Source: Pedobacter cryoconitis (lineage in GTDB: Bacteria > Bacteroidota > Bacteroidia > Sphingobacteriales > Sphingobacteriaceae). Taken from it: a stretch of DNA of 64,000 bases. Of this stretch, positions 45,510 to 54,311 are shown piece by piece. The stretch is taken from NCBI RefSeq assembly GCF_001590605.1, contig NZ_CP014504.1, positions 2,232,001 through 2,296,000 on the forward strand, written 5' to 3'. A program made the position numbers and the translations under genes. The first letter of the stretch is position 1; each line of letters starts with the position of its first letter. The notes under the pieces were generated by a model, which saw only the letters and a program-made list of their open reading frames with translations, was not told the DNA's origin and did no database searches.

Positions 45510-45541
45510 TAAATATATAATTTACTTTTTTTAATATGCAA
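45510..45541 (-). promoter_or_regulatory. Possible promoter of the precursor gene
   Basis: On the minus strand TTG (45539-45541) and TATATTTA (45510-45517) are 21 bp apart, with one mismatch to the -7 consensus and a spacing a little too long. The precursor ATG follows after 16 bp. Confidence 0.3.
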
Positions 45542-45584
45542 TAATTACAATACAGAACTACACAATTATTTTTCTCTTGCTAAA

Positions 45585-48500
45585 TCATGCCTGAGCTCTG
45601 TTTTTCATTCCCTGTACACTCTTATAATATTGATATAGAAAATCATAGATAACAGCTTCATGCAGTCTTGAAAATTCGGGAATAATACGGTTAACCAGCA
45701 TATGTACATAACTAATCAACAAATCCACAATTGAAACCTTTAGCGTTCCGTTCATCTCCATTTCCCTGAGCTGCAAGATGATTGGATCAATCTGTTCAGT
45801 TCGTCTTCTCAAAATAAGGTAAAACTCATAAAATTGATCATCTGGCTGCTGTACACTTAACGAAGCGTAAATTTCACTTTTCTTTTCTCTGAAAGATTTG
45901 GCAAGTTGCTTCCTTTGTTCTGCTCCAAACTTAAATTCCGAAGCAAATGCCTCTTTGAGGTTCCTGATAAATTCAAGTTTATGTTCTATTGTAAACTCAA
46001 AAGCTTCAAGCAAAGTATCAATAGAAAGAATTGCATATTGCCAGCGAAGATTTTCCCTTTCATCACCCGAACTTTGATCAAGAAAACCCAGGAAGGAAAT
46101 ACTGTCATAATAAAAGAACTTTTCAGCCAGCGCTAATGTGTTGAAACCATAACGGCCCTGTTCCGGTTGATAATCATCAGTCATTATTTTCCAGAGAAAA
46201 CCAGTTTTCCTATAGGGTTTAAATGTGTTATGAAATACCCTGGTGATATATGGCAGCCATTTGATGTCATTCAGTTTTAAACGAAGCCTGATATGAAAAT
46301 CACTATCCGTATAACGAATAAAAAACCACTCTTTGATCCAACCCTTTTTTTCACAGTGCTCAACCAATGCTTTTATAGGATTTGCGAGCAATACATCAGC
46401 ATTACGCACACCGCAATAAAGCTTATAATATAACCACTCAGTATCAGTACAGGAAGTTGCAGTCATTTCTTCCTGCATAGATAAATCATCTTTTTGTGCC
46501 GCTAATTTCATATTAAGTTCAGGTTTCATTGTAATAAAAGCTTGAAACTCATGCATGTAATGTTCCTCATTTAAATTTTTCACTAAGCGGGCCGGTTCCA
46601 GAAGTTCTTTGAAAACGAATTGACTTCTGCCTTTTAAATGCAGCTCAAAAATATGATGAGTTTCTTCATAGGCTTCAAAATTGATAAGCAATTCATTATC
46701 ACCATCTGCAAGAAAAACTTTTTGAGGTAAATTATATTCTTGTATAAAATTAAGAAGCAATTCCCGGAAGAGAGTTATGCTTTTTTGAAGCAGCTTTTGA
46801 ATGTCCTGCTCCAGAAATACCCAGCTTGCACGCTGTAATATGACGTTCTTAAAGACAACCTGTGGTAAAAAGCGATATTGTTGCCGCAGGCTTCCCCAAT
46901 TAAATTTTAAATCAGTAATCTGATCCTGATCCTGAAGATCACAAAGAAAATGATATACTGGCAACCCGTTTATACCAAAATTATGAGCATTACTTAACCG
47001 TGGTATAATTATCTTATTCAGATTTTTCGAGTACAAGACAATTTTTCCTTTCTTATAAGATATAAACAGGTCCTGAACACGTATTTGTTGATTTTCTGGT
47101 AATAAAGATTTTGCCAGATAAGGTATTTCGTAATTTCTGAAAGCAGGACGCTGGAGAACATTTCCGACCCTTCCTTCAGGAAGATGCACAATTTCTGCAA
47201 AAAGCACTCCTGGTGCGTTATTTTGCTCGGCTATAGTTAGCTCAGAGGCTAATTTAGTAAGTTCAGGATCAGACTGTGCAAAACGGGCAATCATATTGAC
47301 AGGGCTTGTTCCACCAGCATGTTTTACATAGATTTGTCCGGAAGATGTGACTTCAAACATCAGTTGAACGGAAAAAGGGAATACTGGATTTGCAGGAATA
47401 ATATCCTCCATATCCTCCTCAGAGATCTCAATATGACGCTGATCAAATTTATAAGCCTTTAACCATTTTTTCTGCAATGTTTGCTCCCACTTACCCCAGG
47501 CATGCAATTGTATTTCATCGGTTTCAGACAAATACAAGCCTTCTAAAATAGGTGAAGGGACCAAGTGCTTATCAGGCACATAGCCAATCCCAGTTTCAGT
47601 ATCCAGAACTTCCAAAAGAGGCATTACCCGATCACCATAACGCTCATAAAATCGTTTAGTGAAGGAAACCAAATGTGTCTGTTTATTACTCCTCATTTTA
47701 TGGAGGATTCCGAGGGCTGTTAAAATTTCCGTTTGTAAATCAGTTGACAAACCGCTTTCTAAGTTGACTATACCTGTTACATCAGTTTGAAATATTTTTC
47801 CTGCCTCATATGGAACGTCCAGTGTATCAATTATATTTAGTATTTCCTGATAATCAGTTATATTACTAACTAACTGCAGGTCTAATTTATTTAACAGTTG
47901 TTCTATTTGTTTAAGTTTTAGAACGATACTATTAATTTGCAAATCCTTTATATTATATTTCTCAAGAGTCCTAAGTAGCTGTGTCAGTAGCCCATCACCC
48001 GTAACTGCAGGATCAAGTTCAGGAATCAGAAGCTGGGAATCCAAACAGTTATCAATAAATTTAACCGCACTATCAGTTTGAATGCCAGCTTTTTCTAAAA
48101 CAGCTATAAGATTAATCCTGGTCAAGCCGTCTCTCGCTGCTTCAATAAGCTCCATTAAATAAATTGAACTCTTTACAGCACTAATCTGATGCTGTCTTTT
48201 GCCATCTACATATTTATATTCTACATAACGGATATCCTCACCCATTACATACCAGCTACTGTTTGGAAAATAAAGTAATTGATCTCTAACACCAGCGAGT
48301 GCCGACAAATAAGCCGCTAATGCACAAAGATAATGCATGTCCAGGCGGGTATGGCGTCTTAAATTATTGTTATCAATGATAACTTCAGATTCCCCCTCCC
48401 TCCACTTTGTAAGTCTGCAAGAAGAAAATAAACCGAATGGAGTACATCGATTGTGCATTCGGGAGTAGTACTTGTAAAGTGAATGCCTAAATTTTAAAAT

Positions 48501-48707
48501 TTCTTTCTCCACTAAAATCAATCCACTTCTGTACTTCAGACAAGCATTATATAAACTCGGAGAAGCGATATAGATGGCCTCTAAAAAGACTGGGTCGCAG
48601 ATTAATTTTTCTACCACGAAACTTTTGTCAAAGTCAGCTAAAGAATATATTGGGGTCCGAAGAACTAAGCGCTGATCAAAAGTATGTGTCTTTGTTATGT
48701 CTATCAA
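45585..48707 (-). CDS. lanB: Lantibiotic dehydratase, full-length LanB
   Basis: A 1040-residue enzyme. The N-terminal glutamylation domain spans about 40-700 (RHSLYKYYSRMHNRCTPFGL, TRLDMHYLCAL, PVNMIARFAQSD, FGINGLPVYHFLCDL). A C-terminal elimination domain of the SpaB_C / thiopeptide type lies at about 770-1025 (EWLYYKLYCGVRNADVLL, WFFIRYTDSDFHIRLRLK). Such enzymes use glutamyl-tRNA to activate Ser/Thr of the precursor and eliminate glutamate to give dehydro residues. Both halves are present, unlike split forms. It is the first gene of the minus-strand operon. No LanC-type cyclase follows. Confidence 0.93.
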   Translation of the reverse strand: MIDITKTHTFDQRLVLRTPIYSLADFDKSFVVEKLICDPVFLEAIYIASPSLYNACLKYRSGLILVEKEILKFRHSLYKYYSRMHNRCTPFGLFSSCRLTKWREGESEVIIDNNNLRRHTRLDMHYLCALAAYLSALAGVRDQLLYFPNSSWYVMGEDIRYVEYKYVDGKRQHQISAVKSSIYLMELIEAARDGLTRINLIAVLEKAGIQTDSAVKFIDNCLDSQLLIPELDPAVTGDGLLTQLLRTLEKYNIKDLQINSIVLKLKQIEQLLNKLDLQLVSNITDYQEILNIIDTLDVPYEAGKIFQTDVTGIVNLESGLSTDLQTEILTALGILHKMRSNKQTHLVSFTKRFYERYGDRVMPLLEVLDTETGIGYVPDKHLVPSPILEGLYLSETDEIQLHAWGKWEQTLQKKWLKAYKFDQRHIEISEEDMEDIIPANPVFPFSVQLMFEVTSSGQIYVKHAGGTSPVNMIARFAQSDPELTKLASELTIAEQNNAPGVLFAEIVHLPEGRVGNVLQRPAFRNYEIPYLAKSLLPENQQIRVQDLFISYKKGKIVLYSKNLNKIIIPRLSNAHNFGINGLPVYHFLCDLQDQDQITDLKFNWGSLRQQYRFLPQVVFKNVILQRASWVFLEQDIQKLLQKSITLFRELLLNFIQEYNLPQKVFLADGDNELLINFEAYEETHHIFELHLKGRSQFVFKELLEPARLVKNLNEEHYMHEFQAFITMKPELNMKLAAQKDDLSMQEEMTATSCTDTEWLYYKLYCGVRNADVLLANPIKALVEHCEKKGWIKEWFFIRYTDSDFHIRLRLKLNDIKWLPYITRVFHNTFKPYRKTGFLWKIMTDDYQPEQGRYGFNTLALAEKFFYYDSISFLGFLDQSSGDERENLRWQYAILSIDTLLEAFEFTIEHKLEFIRNLKEAFASEFKFGAEQRKQLAKSFREKKSEIYASLSVQQPDDQFYEFYLILRRRTEQIDPIILQLREMEMNGTLKVSIVDLLISYVHMLVNRIIPEFSRLHEAVIYDFLYQYYKSVQGMKNRAQA

Positions 48708-48734
48708 TTCTAATGACCTCCTAAATAAATTACA

Positions 48735-48971
48735 TTAACCTTAAAACATACTCTCCAAAGAATTAAACACACCTCTGAGTATAAATAAAGAGAGCATATT
48801 TTAAGGCAAATGTCGCTAAAATCTAATGAAGTTAACATTGATTAACAAATTGCTTTTCTATTATACTTTAACTCATAATCAATAAAATGAATTTTAAGCC
48901 CGTTGACTTAACCTTCAAACATATTAATTACACCAAAAATAATATTAAGTGATATTAACCCGAAGCATATT
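48735..48971. promoter_or_regulatory. Divergent control region with a repeated ~18-bp motif
   Basis: The 378-bp gap between the divergent lanB and LytTR genes contains three copies of TTAACC-NN-(A/C)AA-(A/G)-CATA-(C/T)-T, at 48735-48752, 48908-48925 and 48955-48971 (the last is 1 bp shorter). A partial copy lies near 49018, and an inverted repeat GTTAA-N6-TTAAC at 48831-48846. The copies are on the same strand and are candidate LytTR-type binding sites. Confidence 0.45.
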
Positions 48972-49044
48972 ATCTGTAACCCTAATTAAGCTTGCTCAAA
49001 CTATACTTTTTACTGCTTAACCCGATTTTATTCTTCAATAAAAT

Positions 49045-49062
49045 GTTACTTTCGTAAGTAAC
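49045..49062. promoter_or_regulatory. Hairpin before the LytTR regulator gene
   Basis: A 7-bp perfect inverted repeat, GTTACTT/AAGTAAC, with a TCGT loop ends 23 bp before the ATG. It could be an operator or an mRNA leader hairpin. Confidence 0.4.
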
Positions 49063-49085
49063 TACCACCCAAAAGATCAACTACC

Positions 49086-49826
49086 ATGTATAATTGTATA
49101 ATAATTGAGGATGAAATTCATACCATTGAATTATTAAAAACATATATTGATTCTATTCCTAATTTAAATCTCGTTGAGTCTTATTCCAACCCCGTAGTTG
49201 CTTTAAATAACATTACGACAAAGGTTCCTATTGATTTGATTATTATGGATATCGAAATGCCCGTTATTTCTGGATTGGAATTATCAAAAGAATTAATTGG
49301 TAAAACTAAAAAGCTGATTTTCATTACCGGACACATGCAATATGCATATGAAGCTTTTCAAGTACATGCTGATGGCTTTTTGTTAAAACCTTTTACGATA
49401 CTAAAATTCACTTCATTAATTAAGAAACTTTTTCCTGACGAAGAACCTGTCAATGAGGAAAAATCAAAAGATGACCACGATTTTTTCTTTGTAAAAAATA
49501 AAAGTGAAGATCTGAATACAACAAAAATAAACTTTAATGAAGTTATCGCTATTGAAAGCCTTCATAACTACATTAAAATTTATACCGAAAAAGCTGAAAT
49601 TGTAGCATACCTCAAACTGAGTGATATGAAAACTTTATTAGAAGATAATAATAATTTCATCCAGGTACACCGCAGCTTCATCATTTCAATGCGGCACATT
49701 AAAACAATTAATGGCCCCAATTTAAAGATGGAAGGCGATCTATTTATCAAAATAGGAGAATCTTATGGTGAAAAATTCATCTCTTTTGTAAAAACCAGGA
49801 CTTTGACAGTGGGCAAAAAGAAATAA
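49086..49826 (+). CDS. LytTR-type response regulator
   Basis: A 246-residue regulator. The receiver domain has the acidic pair in IIIEDEIH and phospho-acceptor Asp55 in IIMDIEMP, with the conserved Lys in LLKPFT. A LytTR DNA-binding domain spans about 135-240 (INFNEVIAIESLHNYIKIYT, FIQVHRSFIISMRHI). It is divergent from the lanthipeptide operon and is the natural partner of the two LytS-like kinases encoded at its far end. It probably controls the lanthipeptide genes through the intervening region. Confidence 0.92.
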   Translation: MYNCIIIEDEIHTIELLKTYIDSIPNLNLVESYSNPVVALNNITTKVPIDLIIMDIEMPVISGLELSKELIGKTKKLIFITGHMQYAYEAFQVHADGFLLKPFTILKFTSLIKKLFPDEEPVNEEKSKDDHDFFFVKNKSEDLNTTKINFNEVIAIESLHNYIKIYTEKAEIVAYLKLSDMKTLLEDNNNFIQVHRSFIISMRHIKTINGPNLKMEGDLFIKIGESYGEKFISFVKTRTLTVGKKK

Positions 49827-49833
49827 TATTTAA

Positions 49834-50631
49834 TTATATCTGTGAATAAGCCACAGGCAATAACAAAGTAGAAGTAATTTTACTCACCAGCAAAGCATCC
49901 GAATAGCCATCAACTGTACTTATCTTTTTCCACTCCGGGTCATCTATAAAAGATTTCCAATGCGCGGCTTTAGCTTCCTGATCATCAAAGGTCACCATAT
50001 AGGTCAGATTCGGTCTTGACGGTCCGATTATCGTTTCGCCCCAGAACACAGGCTTAAAATCTAAACGCTTAAAAATATCAATCTCGCCCTGATCATTAAA
50101 CATTTCGATCTTCTTCTTCCCTGCTGCTTCACTTGCACTTTGATATTGACGCATTTCAAAAATACGAGACTTATTTGGAGGAACCACCATTTTAGGAGCA
50201 TGTGCAAAAGCCTTCATTATTGAACTTTCAATACGCTCATAAGCAGGTTTTATTGCCGGAGCAGTAAAATATGGAATACCCTTTTGCTGAAATACTTTAT
50301 CCTGTTCCAATTTTATAATAACATCATTGAAATGCACAAGGCTATGATAAGGAATTAACACAAATAACCTGGTCTGGCCTGCTGGTATTAACTCAGTGAA
50401 AACACCAACGTTTTTAACCCCTAGCCTATTAAACGCTGGTATAGCTGCCTGACTATAGAAATCTTCCACCAATTTCTGTTGAATATCATTTTTCAAAGTA
50501 TAAACTCTGAGTTCATAAAATTCAGCAGCTTCCTGCTGATTGTCTTTAATTACAGCTTTACTGATCATAGGAGAAATAATTGTAGCAGTACCAGCCATCA
50601 CAGAGGCTTTTACGAACGAACGTCTTTTCAT
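49834..50631 (-). CDS. NIPSNAP family protein, exported
   Basis: A 265-residue protein with a twin-arginine-like signal (MKRRSFVKASVMAGTATIIS). It carries two ferredoxin-like NIPSNAP halves: FYELRVYTLKNDIQQKL with GVFTELIPAGQTRLFVLIPY, and RIFEMRQYQSASEAAGKKKI with LTYMVTFDDQEAKAAHWKSF. Biochemical function unknown. It converges on the LytTR gene with 7 bp between stops and lies just downstream of the ABC ATPase gene on the same strand. A role in the lanthipeptide system is not evident. Confidence 0.88.
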   Translation of the reverse strand: MKRRSFVKASVMAGTATIISPMISKAVIKDNQQEAAEFYELRVYTLKNDIQQKLVEDFYSQAAIPAFNRLGVKNVGVFTELIPAGQTRLFVLIPYHSLVHFNDVIIKLEQDKVFQQKGIPYFTAPAIKPAYERIESSIMKAFAHAPKMVVPPNKSRIFEMRQYQSASEAAGKKKIEMFNDQGEIDIFKRLDFKPVFWGETIIGPSRPNLTYMVTFDDQEAKAAHWKSFIDDPEWKKISTVDGYSDALLVSKITSTLLLPVAYSQI

Positions 50632-50669
50632 ATAATGAAATTAATAATAAATAAGGATATTAATATAGC

Positions 50670-51359
50670 TTATGTAAATGTATTTTTTTCGAGTTCAATA
50701 GCATACTTATCAGGTAAATAACCTAAATCGACTAAATCATTTAGCCCTCCGATCTTTTTAATGGCACCCTCGTGTAACAATATAACACGCGATGAAATGG
50801 CTATAACATTTGTATAATCATGATCAGTTATAATAAAGCCTTTTTTTACAGTATTTTGCTGAATCAAGGTCTTAATTTTCTCTATATGCATTGGAGAAAT
50901 CCCGTTAAAAGGTTCATCAAATAACAAATATCTTGCAGTTGAATAAATCATAATTAAGACTTCTATCATTCTTCTTTCACCACCAGACAATTCACGACTT
51001 TTTTTTGCAAGAAACGGTTTGACCATGTCATGTTCAAATAATATAGCTGCCTGATGCGGGCCACAATATAAGTTTACTATACTTTTTATCTTAATATGTC
51101 CCGGCAAAAAGCTCTCCTGCGGCAAATAACCTATTAAGCCTTTATTTTGGAACAACCCATTTGTCCGGATATCATCAATAGCTACAAACCTGTTCTCAGC
51201 AGCTAATGATCCAAAGATAATCTTTAATAAAGTAGATTTACCAGATCCATTTCTTCCCAACAGTCCAATAACCTCACCTTGCTTGCAAGAAATAAAAATA
51301 TCATTCAGGACCTGTCTGAATTTAAAATGCTTTCTGATACTATCCACATGCAAACTCAT
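50670..51359 (-). CDS. ABC transporter ATP-binding protein
   Basis: A 229-residue ATPase. Walker A is GLLGRNGSGKSTLLK, the Q loop YLPQES, the signature LSGGERRMIEVLIMI and Walker B YLLFDEPFNGISP, with the switch His in IITDHD. I start it at the ATG at 51359, whose ATGA overlaps the stop of the small membrane gene; the longer open frame begins inside that gene. The partner is the small membrane protein. Placed near the lanthipeptide locus, it may give self-immunity or export, but that is inference. Confidence 0.85.
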   Translation of the reverse strand: MSLHVDSIRKHFKFRQVLNDIFISCKQGEVIGLLGRNGSGKSTLLKIIFGSLAAENRFVAIDDIRTNGLFQNKGLIGYLPQESFLPGHIKIKSIVNLYCGPHQAAILFEHDMVKPFLAKKSRELSGGERRMIEVLIMIYSTARYLLFDEPFNGISPMHIEKIKTLIQQNTVKKGFIITDHDYTNVIAISSRVILLHEGAIKKIGGLNDLVDLGYLPDKYAIELEKNTFT

Positions 51360-51640
51360 AAACATAAAAATGCAACCCCAATAATCAAACTTGTAATCAC
51401 AGTATTCACCCACAGAAACAGTTTGCTGAGCCCAAGGTTATGATAAAAATAGTATTCATTAATATTGTTTACCTCATAAGTGAAGTAATGAACAACCGGC
51501 GTAAAAATAATATAGGAAATTCCTATTCCAATAGAAATCCGGACTATAGAAGCTCCAAATAATGCCAGCAGAATTGATAATGCCAATGAAGGAATAATAA
51601 GTTTTTTATAAAAAATCCATAACCCTTTGATCATACGCAT
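51356..51640 (-). CDS. Small membrane protein, ABC partner
   Basis: A 94-residue protein with three hydrophobic helices (about 13-32, 33-52 and 73-93) and a polar segment NNINEYYFYHNLGLSKLFLW between the last two. It is translationally coupled to the ATPase by ATGA. It is very small for a permease and may dimerise or work as an accessory subunit. No named family recognised. Confidence 0.75.
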   Translation of the reverse strand: MRMIKGLWIFYKKLIIPSLALSILLALFGASIVRISIGIGISYIIFTPVVHYFTYEVNNINEYYFYHNLGLSKLFLWVNTVITSLIIGVAFLCL

Positions 51641-52094
51641 GAATTATATTCTACTTTTAGTTTAACAATAATAAGAATTAAAACTATCATTGGAGACAGT
51701 CAACAATATAAATTATCTGATATAAAAAATCAAATCCAAAATCTTTTATGAAATTAATTTTGTTTTTATATATTTGAGCTAATGATTTTGTAACCACTAC
51801 ATCGCTTAGCCTCTATCTGACGGCAAATATATCTATCCCTACAACTGGGGATGATTTCTTGTATAGCTTAAAAAAAACAAATTTTATCGCCTGTTAATTA
51901 TATAGCGGGATCATATAAACTAAAAATTAGCTGAAGCTTTCCTGAAATCATCAAAACCATACCCGCAGCATAGCTAAACGATATGTTTACAATAATGAGG
52001 CTACATTATTTAATAAAAAACAAATAAGAAACAGTACACAAAAATCCCGCATAGCCCCAGATACAGGGTTGTGCCAAAATTAGCCAACCAGAAA
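51641..52094. other. Intergenic region without recognised feature
   Basis: An A/T-rich divergent spacer of about 450 bp. I find no gene, clear promoter pair or inverted repeat in it. Confidence 0.5.
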
Positions 52095-52604
52095 ATGGTC
52101 ACTACAGAAAGATTAATTATAAAGCCTTTAAACCTTCAACAACTTCAGCAATACATCTTAACTGACGGATCTTTAGAAGAAGAGCTTAAAACGAATTATA
52201 CGACAAGAACCATCACATTTGAACTTCAGGAAGCACTGGAACAAACTATCATTCCTAAAATAAATGAGAATAAAAGCGATTATCTCTATTCCACACTATG
52301 GGTAATCATTGCAGCAGATTCAAATTATCTGATCGGTGATCTTTGTTTTATCGGAGAACCGAACGAAGAAGGAGAAATTGAAATCGGATATGGTATTTAT
52401 GAAGCCTTCAGAAATAAAGGATATATGAAAGAGGCCATAAAAGGGATGATCCAATGGGCATTAAAACAGAACCGCGTAAAATCAATAGTTGCACACACAA
52501 CGAAAATTAACCAGGCATCCTTTATACTACTGCAAAAGAATAATTTCGTCAAAATAGACGAATTAGAATTTCTATATAAATGGCAATTTATGCTTGATAA
52601 ATAA
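52095..52604 (+). CDS. GNAT family N-acetyltransferase (RimJ/RimL-like)
   Basis: A 169-residue acetyltransferase. It opens with MVTTERLIIKPLNL, typical for this group, followed by LIGDLCFIGEPNEEGEIEIG, YEAFRNKGYMKEAIKGMIQW (acetyl-CoA loop, somewhat degenerate) and ASFILLQKNNFVKI. I use the ATG at 52095 rather than the GTG at 52071. Substrate unknown. It ends at a shared terminator with the old-yellow-enzyme gene. Confidence 0.85.
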   Translation: MVTTERLIIKPLNLQQLQQYILTDGSLEEELKTNYTTRTITFELQEALEQTIIPKINENKSDYLYSTLWVIIAADSNYLIGDLCFIGEPNEEGEIEIGYGIYEAFRNKGYMKEAIKGMIQWALKQNRVKSIVAHTTKINQASFILLQKNNFVKIDELEFLYKWQFMLDK

Positions 52605-52609
52605 GTATA

Positions 52610-52658
52610 AAACACATCGGCTATCCTGTTAAGCACTACCAGGATGGCCAATGTGTTT
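52610..52658. terminator. Bidirectional terminator
   Basis: A 19-bp stem, AAACACATCGGCTATCCTG with CAGGATGGCCAATGTGTTT, and an 11-nt loop. The two mismatches can form G-U pairs in RNA. It lies between convergent genes. Confidence 0.75.
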
Positions 52659-52669
52659 CAAGAACGAAA

Positions 52670-53776
52670 CTATGATGATACTACCTCTGCAAAAGGATAA
52701 TCAGTATACCCTACTTCACCAGTAGCACTGGCAACATATAAAGTTGCCATATCAGGTTGTGCTAACTCCAGGTTATTCAAAAACTTATAAGGCAAATCAG
52801 GATTAGCGATAAAAGCTCTACCAAAAGCAGGTAAATCAATTGTTCCATTTTCAATATCTGCTACAGCAGTTTCTGCCGTATAATTTTTCACCCCCACAAT
52901 AGTACCTTTAAAATTAGCTCTCATTCCCTTTACCACTGAATCAGTTAAAGCTGGTGCCCCCATACTACTATGATCAACCAGATGAAGATATACAATACCA
53001 ATTTTGCTTAATTCTGCCGCCAGGTAAAAGAACGTATCTTCCATTTCAGGATAAATAATCATTCCATTAAATAGTCCATATGGAGATATACGGGCCCCTA
53101 CTTTATCTTTACCAATAGCATTAACTACCGCAGCCGTAACTTCAATATAAAAACGTGCCCTGTTTTCTATACTTCCACCATATTCATCACTTCTCTGATT
53201 AGAAGCCGGGTTTAAAAACTGATCTAACAAATAACCATTTGCCCCATGTAATTCTATCCCATCAAAACCAGCCCCAATAGCATTCAATGCAGCCTGCACA
53301 AATTCATTCTTTGTTGCTTCTATGTCAGCAATAGTCATTTCTCTTGGCAAAGACGCTTTTTGCATTCCCTGGGTATCCGTCCAAACATCTGAATCTGTAG
53401 AAATTCCAGAAGGAGCTAATATTTCTCCTCCCTCAGGTAAATTATCTACGTGTGACGACCTGCCCGTATGTATAACCTGCGCAAATATCTTCGCGTCGTT
53501 CTCATGAACAGCAGCTGTTATCTTTTTCCAGCCCTCAATTTGGGCTTCAGTATAAATCCCTGGAATCCTGACATATCCAGTTCCATTAGCTGAAGGCGCA
53601 ACTCCTTCAGTAATAATTAAACCCGCGGTGGAACGCTGTTTATAATATTCAAGCATTAAATCATTTGGCATGTAATTCAGCGCACGGCTTCTGGTCATCG
53701 GCGCCATTACAAATCTGTTTTTCAGCACTAAAGATCCTAAGGTATAAGGCTGATGTAATATTTCCTGACTTTTCAT
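52670..53776 (-). CDS. Old yellow enzyme-type alkene reductase
   Basis: A 368-residue FMN-dependent TIM-barrel enzyme. Features are KNRFVMAPMTRSRA (FMN contact), the active-site pair in GIELHGANGYLLDQFLNP, SNQRSDEYGGSIENRARF, and the phosphate site in AFGRAFIANPDL. It reduces activated double bonds or quinone-like electrophiles with NAD(P)H. It is divergent from an HxlR regulator across a long palindrome, so it is probably induced by electrophiles. A TACTTTTG box (53806-53813) lies about 30 bp before the ATG. Confidence 0.95.
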   Translation of the reverse strand: MKSQEILHQPYTLGSLVLKNRFVMAPMTRSRALNYMPNDLMLEYYKQRSTAGLIITEGVAPSANGTGYVRIPGIYTEAQIEGWKKITAAVHENDAKIFAQVIHTGRSSHVDNLPEGGEILAPSGISTDSDVWTDTQGMQKASLPREMTIADIEATKNEFVQAALNAIGAGFDGIELHGANGYLLDQFLNPASNQRSDEYGGSIENRARFYIEVTAAVVNAIGKDKVGARISPYGLFNGMIIYPEMEDTFFYLAAELSKIGIVYLHLVDHSSMGAPALTDSVVKGMRANFKGTIVGVKNYTAETAVADIENGTIDLPAFGRAFIANPDLPYKFLNNLELAQPDMATLYVASATGEVGYTDYPFAEVVSS

Positions 53777-53805
53777 TTCTATCTTTTTTAAATTGATTAA
53801 TAAGT

Positions 53806-53813
53806 CAAAAGTA
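53806..53813 (-). promoter_or_regulatory. -7 box of the alkene reductase gene
   Basis: TACTTTTG on the minus strand matches TAnnTTTG. No TTG stands 18 bp upstream, so expression may depend on a regulator. The palindrome at 53840-53875 lies just upstream. Confidence 0.45.
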
Positions 53814-53839
53814 TCTACATTTGCTTACTATTTGTTAGT

Positions 53840-53875
53840 ACTATCCTAAAGGTTAGCGGTAACCTTTAGGATAGT
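53840..53875. promoter_or_regulatory. 36-bp perfect inverted repeat, putative HxlR operator
   Basis: The arms ACTATCCTAAAGGTTA and TAACCTTTAGGATAGT are exact complements of 16 bp with a GCGG centre. It sits between the divergent reductase and HxlR genes, 24 bp before the regulator ATG. Confidence 0.7.
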
Positions 53876-53899
53876 TCACTGATTATCAAACACAAACAC

Positions 53900-54298
53900 A
53901 TGACTGAACTAAAAAAAGAAGAAACTATAAGCTGTAATGCAAAGCATACTCCTGATGAATGTAACAGAGGTATAATGGCATTAGAGGATACGCTTTATGT
54001 GATTGGTGGAAAATGGAAATTGAAGATTATAAATGCCTTACGTACGGGAGGAAGCAGCCGTTTTAATCAATTACAGCAAACCGTAACTGGAATTTCAGCA
54101 AGAATCTTATCAAAAGAGCTTAAGGAATTAGAATTAAATGGTTTTGTAAAACGAAAAGTATATACTGACACTCCGGTTGTAGTTATCTATGAAATTACCC
54201 CTTATAGCGATACACTTGAAACTTTGCTGAACGAAATGATTAAATGGGGTACTACGCATAAAGATAAAATCAGGAAAGAATACAAGAAGGAGCTATAA
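53900..54298 (+). CDS. HxlR family transcriptional regulator
   Basis: A 132-residue winged-helix dimer. The family core is visible: LYVIGGKWKLKIINALRTGG, then RFNQLQQTVTGISARILSKE and LELNGFVKRKVY. N-terminal cysteines Cys12 and Cys21 lie where HxlR/YodB proteins often sense electrophiles or diamide. It is divergent from an old-yellow-enzyme gene with a perfect palindrome between, an arrangement that suggests repression relieved by reactive electrophiles. Confidence 0.93.
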   Translation: MTELKKEETISCNAKHTPDECNRGIMALEDTLYVIGGKWKLKIINALRTGGSSRFNQLQQTVTGISARILSKELKELELNGFVKRKVYTDTPVVVIYEITPYSDTLETLLNEMIKWGTTHKDKIRKEYKKEL

Positions 54299-54311
54299 TT
54301 CATCATTCTTT

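Noticed and set aside
49834..50631. NIPSNAP protein as a missing lanthipeptide cyclase
   Set aside because: It lacks the zinc-binding Cys/His motifs of LanC and has an export signal; location alone is not enough.
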